A stretch of 64,000 nt of DNA, taken from NCBI RefSeq assembly GCF_047123305.1, contig NZ_CP138918.1:3100001-3164000 (forward strand), read 5' to 3'. The number at the start of each line of letters is the position of its first letter. Within the stretch, counting starts at the first letter, position 1. Below, in pieces: positions 8,475-18,044 of this stretch. Source of the stretch: Thalassobius sp047123305. Its GTDB lineage: Bacteria; Pseudomonadota; Alphaproteobacteria; Rhodobacterales; Rhodobacteraceae. Both the position numbers and the translations under genes were made by a program. The notes below the pieces were generated by a model that saw only the letters and a list, made by a program, of their open reading frames with translations, did not search any database and was not told where the DNA came from.

Positions 8475-9108
8475 CGACATTGAAACCCTGGATGCCCAAC
8501 TTGACGCTCTGGAAGCAGGCCTTGGAGGCGCGACGCTTATGGCGGCGAGTTTCACCAGTGAGCTGGCCCGAGTCCGCGCCAGTTTTGCCCAAACCTCGGT
8601 CGAGATGGGGCAGCTGGAGCGTGGCATGAGCCGCGGTCTGCGCAAGGCGTTTGACGCGGTGATTTTCGACGGCGCAAAGCTATCGGACGCTTTGACAGGC
8701 CTGGCGCAATCGATCTCGCAGACGGTTTACGCCACCGCGATGAAACCGGTGACGGACCATTTTGGCAGCCTGCTGGCGCAGGGGATTGGGGCCATTGTGC
8801 CCTTTGCAAATGGCGGCGCCTTTGCCCAGGGCAAGGTCATGCCCTTCGCCAAAGGCGGGGTGATTTCGGGCGCCACAACCTTCCCGATGCGGGGTGGTTT
8901 GGGGCTGATGGGCGAAGCTGGTCCCGAGGCAATCATGCCGTTGAGCCGGGGCCCGGACGGCAAGCTGGGGGTGCGTGCCAGCACCGGTGCTGCGCCGACC
9001 ATCGTGATGCATATCTCCACGCCGGATGTCGCGGGGTTCCAACGCTCCCGCAGCCAGATTGCCGCCCAGATGGGGCGTGCGCTGGCGCAGGGAAACCGCA
9101 TTAGATGA
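8461..9108 (+). CDS. GTA gene 11, tail tape measure protein (short)
   Basis: A 215-residue GTA-type tape measure protein, much shorter than phage homologues, as expected for the short GTA tail. Visible are an N-terminal helical segment (DDIETLDAQLDALEAGLGGA), a central helix (GRAFDAV-like GLRKAFDAVIFDGAKLSDAL) and the glycine-rich GPEAIMPLSRGPDGKLGV motif common to phage tape measures. ATG 8461 is preceded by GACGGAGG; an in-frame ATG 57 bases upstream lies inside gene 10.1 and is rejected. It is intact. Confidence 0.88.
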   Translation: MLDPDDIETLDAQLDALEAGLGGATLMAASFTSELARVRASFAQTSVEMGQLERGMSRGLRKAFDAVIFDGAKLSDALTGLAQSISQTVYATAMKPVTDHFGSLLAQGIGAIVPFANGGAFAQGKVMPFAKGGVISGATTFPMRGGLGLMGEAGPEAIMPLSRGPDGKLGVRASTGAAPTIVMHISTPDVAGFQRSRSQIAAQMGRALAQGNRIR

Positions 9109-9121
9109 GAGGGCTAACGAT

Positions 9122-9754
9122 ATGAATTTTCACGAGGAACAGTTTCCCGCAAGTCTGAGCTTTGGCGCTCTTGGTGGCCCTGAGCGGCGCACCGATGTGG
9201 TGACGCTTAGCAACGGGTTTGAAGAGCGCAACTCCCCTTGGGTCCATTCCAAACGGCGCTATGACGCCGGGCTTGGGCTGCGCTCATTGGATGATGTGGC
9301 AGCCCTGATTGCCTTCTTTGAGGCCCGGCAGGGACAGCTTTACGGGTTCCGCTGGAAGGACTGGTCCGATTTCAAATCCGGCCAGCCCTCCGCGCCACTG
9401 TCCTACACCGATCAACCCATCGCCACGGCGGACGGTCAGACGGCAGAATTCCAGCTGGTGAAACATTACCGGTCCGGTCATCAATCTTACTAACGCCCCA
9501 TTAAGAAACCTGTCGCGGGCACCGTTGTGCTGGGCGTTGACGGGGTGGAAATGCGTGAGCACGTGCAGTTTTCGCTCGATCTGACCACCGGTCTGGTAAC
9601 CCTGTTTGAAGCCCCCAACGCAGGGGCCGAGATCACGGCAGGGTTCGAATTCGACGTGCCGGTGCGGTTCGACACCGGGCAAATCCGTGCCTCGGTCGCT
9701 TCATTTCAGGCCGGTGACGTGCCGGACGTGCCAGTGGTGGAGGTGCGGGTCTGA
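9122..9754 (+). pseudogene. GTA gene 12, distal tail protein (DUF2460), interrupted by in-frame TAA
   Basis: GTA gp12 family (TIGR02217/DUF2460) protein of the distal tail. It begins MNFHEEQFPASLSFGALGGP, with GAGAGGG upstream, and carries YGFRWKDWSDFKS. After KHYRSGHQSY at codon 124 there is a TAA (9491-9493). The frame continues unchanged with RPIKKPVAGTVVLGVDG and runs to the normal TGA at 9754. A CAA to TAA change is one simple origin. The 5' fragment would be a 123-residue truncation lacking the C-terminal third. The stop codon overlaps the gene 13 ATG by one base. Confidence 0.88.
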
Positions 9755-10638
9755 TGCAGATATCTGACGCGATGCTCGCGCATCTTAGAACCGGTGTCAC
9801 AACGCTGTGTCGCTGTTGGGAAATCCATCGCAGTGATGGTCCGCGGCAGGGTTTCACTGATCATGATAAACTGATCAATTTCAATAGCCTGTCATTCGGG
9901 GCTGACACCGGCCTTAGCGCCAGCACCTTGCAGCAGGCAACCGGGTTGTCGGTCGACAACGCCGAGGCAATGGGCGGGCTCAGCGCCGCCGCGATCAGCG
10001 AGGCTGACATTGCGGCGGGGCGCTATGATGGTGCAAAGGTGACCTGCTGGCTGGTCAACTGGGCCGCGCCTGAACAGCGTGCGGTGCTGTTCCGTGGCAC
10101 GCTTGGTCAACTGGAACGTTCCGGCGGCGCCTTCAAAGCCGAGCTGCGGGGGTTGACCGATCAGCTTAATGAACCGATGGGACGCAGCTATCAGGCCCCC
10201 TGTGGCGCGGTGCTGGGTGATGCGGACTGTGGCGTTAACCTGAATGGTGCAGGCTACCGGACCGAACAGCCCGTGGCCGAGGTGATCAGCGCCTCCGAAC
10301 TGAATTTTGCCGCCTTTGGCGGCTTTGAGGCCGGTTGGTTTTCCCGTGGACGGCTGGAGGTGTTGACCGGCGCGGCCGTGGGGCTAAGAGCGCCCGTTAA
10401 ACTTGATGAACAGATCGACAGCGGGCGGCGCATCACCCTGTGGGAACCGCTGCGGGCAGAGCTGCTGCCGGGCGACCAGATCGCCCTGTTTGCGGGCTGT
10501 GACAAACGCTTTGCCACCTGCCGGTTGAAGTTCAACAATGCTCTGAATTTCCAGGGATTTCCTGACATTCCCAGTGACGACTGGATGACGGCCCATCCTG
10601 CCTCTACCCAGCGGGTTAATGGGGGCAGGCGGCGATGA
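9754..10638 (+). CDS. GTA gene 13, baseplate hub-like protein (DUF2163)
   Basis: A 294-residue protein of the TIGR02218/DUF2163 family (GTA gp13), a hub component of the baseplate. Typical features are the N-terminal HLRTGVTTLCRCWEI, the TGLSVDNAEAMGGLSAAAI motif, and several conserved cysteines (YQAPCGAVLGDADCGV, FAGCDKRFATCR) that in the R. capsulatus GTA family bind an iron-sulphur cluster. The start overlaps gene 12 and the stop overlaps gene 14 (ATGA). It is intact. Confidence 0.9.
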   Translation: MQISDAMLAHLRTGVTTLCRCWEIHRSDGPRQGFTDHDKLINFNSLSFGADTGLSASTLQQATGLSVDNAEAMGGLSAAAISEADIAAGRYDGAKVTCWLVNWAAPEQRAVLFRGTLGQLERSGGAFKAELRGLTDQLNEPMGRSYQAPCGAVLGDADCGVNLNGAGYRTEQPVAEVISASELNFAAFGGFEAGWFSRGRLEVLTGAAVGLRAPVKLDEQIDSGRRITLWEPLRAELLPGDQIALFAGCDKRFATCRLKFNNALNFQGFPDIPSDDWMTAHPASTQRVNGGRRR

Positions 10639-11066
10639 ACAAAGTGGTTAACGAAGCACGTCGCTGGATTGGCACACCTTACCGGCATCAGGCCTCCTGC
10701 CAGGGCGTGGGGACAGATTGTCTGGGGCTGTTGCGCGGGCTGTGGCGGGCGCAATTCGGGGCAGAGCCCGAGGTCTTGCCTGCCTATAGCCGGGATTGGG
10801 ATGAGCCGCAGGGCGAGGAGGCGCTGTGGCGGGCGGCACATCGGCATTTGCGCGCAAAACAGCTTGGCGCGGAGGCGGCGGGGGATGTCTTGCTGTTTCG
10901 GATGCGGCAGGGGGCGGTGGCGAAACATATCGGCATTGCCGCCGAGGTCGGCGCGGGCGCCAGTTTCATCCATGCCTATAGCGGGCATGGGGTGGTGGAA
11001 AGCGCGCTTGCCGCGCCGTGGCGTCGCCGGATCGTGGCGCGGTTTGCCTGGCCGGATCGCGGCTAA
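10635..11066 (+). CDS. GTA gene 14, NlpC/P60-type cell wall peptidase
   Basis: A 143-residue NlpC/P60 peptidase thought to open the peptidoglycan during DNA delivery. The catalytic cysteine is in GVGTDCLGLLRG (about residue 31) and the histidine in AVAKHIGIAA (about residue 102), with FIHAYSGHGVVES following. It starts within the gene 13 stop. It is intact and could in principle still be folded and active. Confidence 0.9.
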   Translation: MNKVVNEARRWIGTPYRHQASCQGVGTDCLGLLRGLWRAQFGAEPEVLPAYSRDWDEPQGEEALWRAAHRHLRAKQLGAEAAGDVLLFRMRQGAVAKHIGIAAEVGAGASFIHAYSGHGVVESALAAPWRRRIVARFAWPDRG

Positions 11067-11101
11067 CACACTGACATTCATAGAGTTACTGGGGGCGCGA
11101 C

Positions 11102-14100
11102 ATGGCGACCATTCTTCTTTCGGCGGCGGGTGCTGCAATTGGCGGAGCCATGGGCGGGACGGTTCTGGGCCTGTCCTCGGTTGTGGTTGGGCGCGCGATT
11201 GGCGCCACTTTGGGGCGGGTGATTGACCAGCGGGTTTTGGGCGGCTCAGAGGTGGTGGAGACCGGGCGCGTGGACCGGTTTCGCCTGACAGGTGCGGGTG
11301 AAGGTGCTGCAAATCCTGAAGTCTACGGGCGGATGCGTGTGGGCGGGCAGGTCATCTGGGCCAGCCAGTTTGCCGAGTATGAAACCACCCGCCGTGGCGG
11401 CAAAGGTGGCGGGCAGGTGACCCGCAGTTACAGCTATTCGGTGAGTCTAGCGATTGCGCTTTGCGAAGGGGAAATTGCCGGTGTGGCGCGGATCTGGGCC
11501 GACGGGGTGGAGATTTCGCCCGAGGATATCGGCTTGCGTGTTTACCAAGGTAAACGGGATCAGATGCCAGATCCCAAGCTGGAAGCCATCGAGGGCGCGG
11601 GCCGGGTTCCGGCCTATCGCGGCACCGCCTATGTGGTGATCGAGGATCTGGATCTTGGGCGTTTTGGCAACCGGGTGCCACAGTTCAACTTTGAGGTTTT
11701 GCGGCCTGATTTCACCTCCCAAGACACGCCGGAGGCAGAGCCTGCGCAGGCGGTTCAGGCGGTCGCGCTGATGCCTGGCAGCGGGGAGTATGCACTGGCG
11801 ACAACCCCAGCTGTGGTGGATCAGGGCTTGGGCGTTTCGCAAGTGGTGAATGTGAATTCTGTAAATGGTCAAAGTGACTTGCAGGTCTCTCTTGATCTCA
11901 TGGCGCAGGAGTTACCAGCGGCCAAGGCGGCGTCTCTGATTGTGTCCTGGTTTGGCGATGATCTGCGTGCTGGTCAGTGTCAGCTGCGCCCCAGGGTGGA
12001 GCTCACCACAGGCGATGCGAAAGATATGCCCTGGCGGGTTTCTGGCCTCACCCGCGGGCAGGCGGAACAGGTGCCGGCTGAGGACGATCGACCGGTTTAC
12101 GGCGGCACGCCTTGTGATGCTTCGGTGTTGGAGGCCATCGCCGCACTGAAGGCGGCAGGTCATGCGGTAATGGTCTATCCGTTCATCTTGATGACCCAAA
12201 TGCAGGGCAACACGTTAACCAATCCCTGGACGGGCGAGGACGGCCAACCGCATCTGCCGTGGCGCGGGAGGATCACCGGGGCGCTGGCGCCTTGGCTGAC
12301 CGGTAGCCCTGACCGCACGGCAGCGGCCGAGGCCGAAGTGGCGCAGTTTGTCGGCACAGTGACGGCTGCGGATTTCGCTGTGTCGGAGGGCGCGGTCAGC
12401 TATCACGGGCCGACGGAGTGGTCCTACAGCCGGTTCATCCTGCACAATGCGGCGCTGTGCGCGGCGGCGGGGGGCGTGGACAGTTTCTGCATCGGCTCGG
12501 AAATGCGCGGGCTGACGCAGCTGCGCGGGGCAGCGGGCAGTTTCCCCTTTGTGGCCGCTTTAAAAACGCTGGCCGTAGAGGTTCGCGCGCTGCTGGGGCC
12601 CGAGGTGAAACTGGGCTATGCCGCTGATTGGTCTGAATATTCCGGCTACCACCCGCAGGATGGATCGGGCGATGTGCTGTTCCATCTGGACCCGCTGTGG
12701 GCGGATGAGAACATCGATTTCATCGGGATCGACAACTACATGCCGCTGTCGGATTGGCGTGACGGCAGCACGCATTTGGATGCCGATTGGGGGGCGATTT
12801 ACGATCTGGATTACCTGCGCAGCAACATCGAGGGGGGCGAGCTTTATGCGTGGTATTACCACTCTCCTGAGGCTCGCGCGGCGCAGATCCGTACCGAAAT
12901 CACCGATGGCGCCCATGGGGAGCCTTGGGTGTACCGGGTGAAGGACCTGCGTGGCTGGTGGCAGAACGCCCATCACGAGAGGATCGGCGGGGTGCGGCAG
13001 GCGGTGCCTACGGATTGGGTGCCGCAGTCCAAACCGATCTGGTTTACCGAGCTGGGCTGCGCCGCGATCGACAAGGGCACAAACCAGCCGAACAAGTTTC
13101 TTGATCCGAAATCCTCCGAGTCTTCCGTGCCTTACCATTCCAACGGCGGGCGGGACGATCTGATCCAGATGTAGTATTTGCGCGCCATGCTGGGCTATTG
13201 GGGGGAGGCGGCGCATAACCCTGTTTCGGTGGAATATGGCGGGCCCATGTTGGACATGTCGCGGGCCTTTGTCTGGGCCTGGGACACGCGGCCTTATCCG
13301 GTGTTTCCACGCCATGAGGCGCTGTGGTCGGATGGGGCGAATTATGCGCAGGGGCATTGGCTGAATGGGCGCGGTGCGGCGCGGTCGCTGGCGTCGGTGG
13401 TGCAGGAGATCTGTGCCAAGGCGGGTGTGACGGAGGTGGATACCTCGGACTTGCACGGTTTGGTGCGTGGTTACGCGGTGGAACAGGTGGGGGATGCCCG
13501 CGCCGCATTGCAGCCCTTGATACTGCGTCACGGCTTTGACGCGGTGGAGCGAGACGGAGTTCTGGTGTTTAGCAACCGTGGGGCGGAGGTTGATTTTACC
13601 GTAACGGATCAGCAGCTTGCGCTGAGTGACGATCTGGCAGGAGATTTTGAACACCTGCGCGCCGCAGAGAGCGAGATGGCGGGGCGTGTGCGGTTGCGCT
13701 TTGTGGAATCCGGTGCGGATTATGAGGTGGTGGCCGAAGAAAGCGTGCTGCCCGATGAGGCGGCGCACGGGGTTGCGGCGTCGGAATTGCCGATGGCGCT
13801 GACCCGTGCAGAGGGGCGGCAGACGGTAGAGCGCTGGCTGTCGGAGGCGCGGGTGGCGCGGGACCGGTTGCGCCTGTCGCTGCCACCTTCGGAGCTGGCG
13901 ATTGGGGCGGGGGATGTGATCCGTTATGACGGGGCGCGCTACCGGGTGGAGCGGCTGGAATACGGGCGCGAACAATTGCTGGAGGCGGTGCGGATTGATC
14001 CGGCGCTCTACCAGCCCCTGCCTCTGGCCGAGGAGACCAGCGCGCTGACGCCCTTTGCCGCGCCGGTGCCGGTGTTGCCGCTGTTTCTGGATCTGCCCTT

Positions 14101-15004
14101 GTTGACGGGCGAAGAGCTGCCCCATGCGCCGCATCTGGCGGTGACGGCGGATCCCTGGCCGGGGACTGTGGCAACCTATGTGGCGCCGACAGATGCGGAT
14201 TATACGCTACTGTTGGAAAGCGCGCAGAAAGCCACGGTGGGTCAGCTGACCGCGCCCTTAGTTGTGGGCCCCGTGGGGCGCTGGGACCAGGCCGGGCGGG
14301 TCGAGGTTGACTTGGCCTCTGGCACGCTGGACAGCCGGTCCGAGGCCGAGGTGCTGGCCGGGGCTAATCTGGTGGCCATTGGCGACGGCACGCCTGAGGG
14401 CTGGGAACTGCTGCAATTCACCCAAGCCGAATTGGTGGCCGCAGGCGACTTTGCAGGCCGCTATGTGCTGACGGGGCTGCTGCGCGGGCAGGGCGGCACA
14501 GAAGTGCCTGCGGTCTGGCCAGTTGGCAGCAAGCTGGTGGTGATGGACGGGGCGGTGACCCAGATGCCGCTGGCGGCCAGCAGCCGTGGCCAGCAACGTC
14601 ACTTCCGCATCGGATCGGCGCGGCGAGCCTATGATGATCCGTCCTATGTGCATGAAGCCCATGCCTTTGCCGGGATTGGCCTGCGCCCCTATGCACCGGT
14701 GCATTTGCAGGTCGCGGCCGCAGGCGCTGGTGATCTGGAGGTCAAGTGGATCCGTCAGACCCGCATTGGCGGTGACAATTGGGACGGTTTGGAGGTGCCA
14801 TTGGGGGAAGAGGCAGAGCAATATCTGCTGCGCATCCGCGACGGCAGCACCGTTCTGCGCGAGGTTGTGACCAACTCACCTGCCTGGGTCTACAGCGTTG
14901 CGGATCAGATTGCGGACGGGGGGACTGCCGGTAAGTCGCTGGAAGTGCGCCAGATTTCCGCGCTTTACGGGGCGGGGCGGGCCGCCCGTCTGGAATTGAC
15001 CTGA
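11102..15004 (+). pseudogene. GTA gene 15, host-specificity/megatron protein, interrupted by in-frame TAG
   Basis: The largest GTA protein (1300 codons), a baseplate and cell-contact protein. The N-terminus has glycine-rich hydrophobic segments (GAAIGGAMGGTVLG), then the GTA TIM-barrel-like domain (PFILMTQMQGN, SFCIGSEMRGLTQLRG, DENIDFIGIDNYMPLSDW, KPIWFTELGCAAIDKGTNQPN). Codon 691 is TAG (13172-13174) in GRDDLIQM-stop-YLRAM, where homologues read Q, so CAG to TAG is likely. The frame then runs open for 609 codons to TGA at 15004, covering the C-terminal tail domains. The stop falls just after the TIM barrel. Both halves are well conserved, so the lesion looks recent. Confidence 0.9.
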
Positions 15005-15113
15005 GCGGTGGGACAATTTTCTTTTGTGATAAGCCGTTTCACGTCTTTGCGTTTTGCCAAGCCTGCCTATCTGGTATAGTGACGCAAGTCTGAGAACGCA
15101 GAGGATGGTAGGC

Positions 15114-15917
15114 ATGGCTGAAACCAGAACCAACTTGACCGACCTTGATCCGGTCTGGACGCAGATCCGGGCTGAAGCTGAGGACGCGGTTCAGGAAGAG
15201 CCGCTTTTGGGTGGCTTGATCCACTCCAGTATTCTGCACCACGAAACCATTGAGGCCGCTCTGGCCTATCGCACCGCTGTAAAACTGGCCTCGGCTGAGA
15301 TGTCGGAGCAGTTGATCCGGGAAATCGCCGATGCGGCCTATCGCGCCGATCCCGAGATTTCGCTGGCGGCGCGGGCGGATATGGTGGCGGTGCGGGAACG
15401 CGATCCGGCCTGCCATCGGTTTTTCCAGCCGTTGATGTTCTTCAAAGGCTATCAGGCGTTGCAGGCCTACCGGATCGGCCATTGGCTGTGGTCTGAGGGC
15501 CGCCGCGACATGGCCTATTTCTTCCAGATGCGGGTGTCGGAAACCTTCGGCGTCGATATTCATCCCGCCGCGCGGATCGGCAAAGGCATCATGATCGACC
15601 ACGCCCATTCCATCGTGATCGGGGAAACCGCCGTGGTGGGGGACAATGTGTCGATGCTGCATTCGGTGACTCTGGGCGGCACCGGCAAGGAAGAAGAGGA
15701 CCGCCATCCGAAGATCGGCAATGGCGTGTTGATCGGCGCAGGTGCCAAGGTGCTGGGCAACATCCGCGTCGGCGATTGCTCACGCGTGGCGGCGGGCTCG
15801 GTCGTGTTGCAGGAAGTGCCGTGCAAATCCACCGTGGCAGGCGTACCGGCCAAAGTGGTGGGCGAAGCGGGCTGCTCCCAGCCCTCGATCAGCATGGACC
15901 AGCTGTTCCGCAAGTAG
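15114..15917 (+). CDS. cysE: Serine O-acetyltransferase
   Basis: CysE transfers acetyl from acetyl-CoA to L-serine, the committed step of cysteine synthesis. The 267-residue protein has the N-terminal helical domain and the left-handed beta helix with hexapeptide repeats. It carries the signature IDHAHSIVIGETAVVGDNV, where the active histidine and aspartate lie, plus SVTLGGTGKE and AGVPAKVVG. ATG 15114 is preferred over ATG 15105 because AGAGGA then sits at a normal distance. A possible -10 (TATAGT, 15075-15080) precedes it. It lies just downstream of the GTA cluster. Confidence 0.95.
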   Translation: MAETRTNLTDLDPVWTQIRAEAEDAVQEEPLLGGLIHSSILHHETIEAALAYRTAVKLASAEMSEQLIREIADAAYRADPEISLAARADMVAVRERDPACHRFFQPLMFFKGYQALQAYRIGHWLWSEGRRDMAYFFQMRVSETFGVDIHPAARIGKGIMIDHAHSIVIGETAVVGDNVSMLHSVTLGGTGKEEEDRHPKIGNGVLIGAGAKVLGNIRVGDCSRVAAGSVVLQEVPCKSTVAGVPAKVVGEAGCSQPSISMDQLFRK

Positions 15918-15941
15918 GCCTTTGGGCTGCTGAGAGATTTG

Positions 15942-15970
15942 AAACCCCGTGGCGCAGGCTGCGGGGTTTT
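15942..15970 (+). terminator. Intrinsic terminator of cysE
   Basis: Stem AACCCCG / CGGGGTT with a 12-nt loop and trailing T residues, 26 bases after the cysE stop. Confidence 0.75.
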
Positions 15971-16031
15971 GCGCATCAAAGGGCCGCGGTGCGGCGACCT
16001 TGGCTAGCTATCTGGCCGTTTATCGCTGCCA

Positions 16032-16074
16032 AATCGCCGTGCCCCGGGGGCGGCCCGGCGATGCGCGGCGGCCT
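16032..16074 (+). repeat. Intergenic repeat family C, copy 1
   Basis: This 43-base GC-rich element matches 22151-22193 at 39 of 43 positions in the same orientation. It is extended here by a perfect hairpin GCGGCC-TAC-GGCCGC. It lies between cysE and an AT-rich orphan gene. Confidence 0.75.
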
Positions 16075-16111
16075 ACGGCCGCTGTTTCGCGCAGGCTCTG
16101 ATTGCAGCGGC

Positions 16112-16435
16112 TTAAAAGGCTATGGCAGATGCCGAGAGAGAGTTTGCCCATTCTTTTCGATTGTCACTGATCCAAGGGGCAAAGTAACCCTCGTCATTCC
16201 AAAGATACTGACGGAGAAAGTCCTTCGCTGCTTTTCCTGCCGTCATGTCTGGTGGAATAAGGTGGGAGATCTCTACGGCTTCGTTTGCAAGGTTGAAGGC
16301 ATAAAGATCGTTAAATTCTTTGGCTTTATCGTTTTGGTGAGATTCTGCCGAAAATGCCATGATTGTGGTCTGGACGATGGTTAGAAACTGCGAGCGTTTT
16401 TCAATGTTTTCGGGTGAGTGATGATCGTAGGTCAT
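16112..16435 (-). CDS. Hypothetical protein, AT-rich orphan
   Basis: A 107-residue soluble protein I do not recognise. It begins MTYDHHSPENIEKRSQFLTI, contains EFNDLYAFNLANEAVEISHL and ends WANSLSASAIAF. It is more plausible than the overlapping plus-strand frame because its amino-acid composition is ordinary and its length fits the gap between two repeats. Its base composition is clearly lower in GC than the neighbours, suggesting transfer. It is bounded by repeat C (16032-16074) and repeat B (16560-16638). No strong ribosome binding site is visible. Confidence 0.55.
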   Translation of the reverse strand: MTYDHHSPENIEKRSQFLTIVQTTIMAFSAESHQNDKAKEFNDLYAFNLANEAVEISHLIPPDMTAGKAAKDFLRQYLWNDEGYFAPWISDNRKEWANSLSASAIAF

Positions 16436-16559
16436 TTGTCCCGTTTCCGACTTTAATCATGTTTTTCCAGTGTAGGCGAAAGACTGTTGCTGTCTAGCGG
16501 AGCAAGCCAATTGGGAACTATGTTTTGATTGGGTTACTTGTTCATGCTTGGGTTAGCCA

Positions 16560-16638
16560 TTGCCCAATCGCAGATTGGGCAGCGCCCGAACCGCCCCCAC
16601 GGGGCGGGAGCTTCGCTTCGCCCCTCGGTTCGGACGCA
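16560..16638 (-). repeat. Structured intergenic repeat, family A/B, copy 2 (inverted)
   Basis: Read on the minus strand this matches 877-953: 58 of the first 62 bases agree. The terminal hairpin here is TGCCCAATC-TGC-GATTGGGCA on the minus strand, against TGCCCGGC-GTT-GCCGGGCA in copy 1. Both arms changed together, so pairing is preserved. It lies upstream of the orphan gene and downstream of the pdhC terminator. Confidence 0.8.
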
Positions 16639-16672
16639 TGGTCGTTTGCAGGAATTTTCGCCCCTAAATAAC

Positions 16673-16700
16673 AAAAGCCCCGGCTTTCACCGGGGCTTTC
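16673..16700 (-). terminator. Intrinsic terminator of the pdh gene cluster
   Basis: On the minus strand, AAAGCCCCGG and CCGGGGCTTTT form a 10-bp stem with a 6-nt loop followed by T residues, 24 bases after the pdhC stop. Confidence 0.88.
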
Positions 16701-16723
16701 GCGTTTAAGATCAGCGGCTTGGC

Positions 16724-18043
16724 TTAGGCCAGCATGGCAACTGGGTTTTCCAGGTTGTCGACGATCGCCTTCAGCAGGTTCGCGCCTACGGCACCGTCGA
16801 TGACACGGTGATCCACCGACATGGTGACCGACATGACGGTGGCCACAGTCAGCTCACCATCTTCGCCCACAACCGGCTTCTTGGTGCCAGCGCCCACGGC
16901 CAGAATACCGGCGTGCGGCGGGTTCACGATGGCGTCGAAATTGTCGATGCCGAACATGCCGAGGTTGGAGATCGCAAAGCTGCCGCCCTGGTATTCATGC
17001 GGGGCCAGCTTGCGCTCACGGGCACGGGAGGCCAGATCCTTCATCTCTGCCGACAGGGCCGAGAGGGATTTCATGTCGGAATCCTGCAGAACCGGGGTGA
17101 AGAGACCACCTTCGATCGCAACGGCAACCGCCACGTCGGAGGCTTTCATCTGCAACACGCGATCCCCGGCCCAAACGGCGTTGGCTTCGGGCACCTGCTG
17201 CAGCGCGTTGGCCACGGCCTTGATGATGAAGTCATTGACCGAGAGTTTCACGCCGCGGCCTTCCAGCTGTTTGTTCAGCTGCGAACGGAACTTCAGCAGT
17301 GCGTCGAGCTTGATGTCACGGCGCAGGTAGAAGTGCGGGATGGTCTGTTTGGCCTCGGACAGGCGGGCTGCGATGGTTTTGCGCATGCCGTCCAGCTTGA
17401 CCTCTTCGAAGGCGCGGCCCTCGTAGGTTTTGATGACCGCTTCGGTCGAGGGACCGGTTGGCGCAGCAGCGGCGGCCTTGGCCGGTGCGGCGGCGGGGGC
17501 CGCAGCGGCGGCAGGGGCCGGAGCGGCAACGGCGTTTTCAACGTCTGCCTTCACGATGCGACCGCGCGGGCCGGAGCCGGTGAGCGTGGCCAGATCCAGA
17601 CCCTTGTCCGCCGCGATGCGGCGCGCCAGAGGCGAAGCAAAGATGCGGGTGCCATCAGCGCTGGCCGGAGCAGCCGGAGCCGGAGCAGCCGGTGCGGCTG
17701 CCGGGGCAGGAGCGGCCGCTTCAACGGCCGCGGGGGCCGCTTCAGCTGCAGCTGCGGCAGGGGCCGCGGGAGCGCCGGACCCGATGTCATCGGCGCTTTC
17801 GCCGTCTTCCAGAAGAACCGCGATCGGGGTGTTTACAGCCACCCCTTCGGAGCCTTCGGCCACCAGAATTTTGCCAACAACGCCTTCGTCCACGGCTTCA
17901 AACTCCATGGTGGCTTTGTCGGTTTCAATCTCAGCGATCAGATCGCCGGAGGACACGGTGTCGCCCTCTTTGACCAGCCATTTGGCCAGGGTGCCTTCCT
18001 CCATGGTGGGGGACAGGGCGGGCATGAGGATTTCAATTGGCAT
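16724..18043 (-). CDS. pdhC: Pyruvate dehydrogenase E2, dihydrolipoamide acetyltransferase
   Basis: Core subunit of the pyruvate dehydrogenase complex; it moves the acetyl group from lipoamide to CoA. The 439-residue protein has one lipoyl domain with the lipoylated lysine in ETDKATMEFE (about residue 43), an Ala/Pro linker, a peripheral subunit-binding domain (IFASPLARRIAADKGLDLAT) and the catalytic domain ending in MSVDHRVIDGA, with the active histidine and aspartate. It is the last gene of the minus-strand pdh run, following pdhA, pdhB and a small unknown gene. Confidence 0.96.
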   Translation of the reverse strand: MPIEILMPALSPTMEEGTLAKWLVKEGDTVSSGDLIAEIETDKATMEFEAVDEGVVGKILVAEGSEGVAVNTPIAVLLEDGESADDIGSGAPAAPAAAAAEAAPAAVEAAAPAPAAAPAAPAPAAPASADGTRIFASPLARRIAADKGLDLATLTGSGPRGRIVKADVENAVAAPAPAAAAAPAAAPAKAAAAAPTGPSTEAVIKTYEGRAFEEVKLDGMRKTIAARLSEAKQTIPHFYLRRDIKLDALLKFRSQLNKQLEGRGVKLSVNDFIIKAVANALQQVPEANAVWAGDRVLQMKASDVAVAVAIEGGLFTPVLQDSDMKSLSALSAEMKDLASRARERKLAPHEYQGGSFAISNLGMFGIDNFDAIVNPPHAGILAVGAGTKKPVVGEDGELTVATVMSVTMSVDHRVIDGAVGANLLKAIVDNLENPVAMLA

Positions 18044-18044
18044 C

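Noticed and set aside
12560..14134. 524-codon minus-strand open frame inside GTA gene 15
   Set aside because: It mirrors gp15 and has a basic shadow composition; it also crosses the amber site without meaning.
1118..15004. Ordinary prophage instead of GTA
   Set aside because: There is no integrase, repressor, replication or lysis gene, no att repeats, and the gene order is exactly that of R. capsulatus-type GTA.
15776..16384. 202-codon plus-strand frame after cysE
   Set aside because: It starts inside cysE, spans the terminator and repeat C and is antisense to a better minus-strand candidate.
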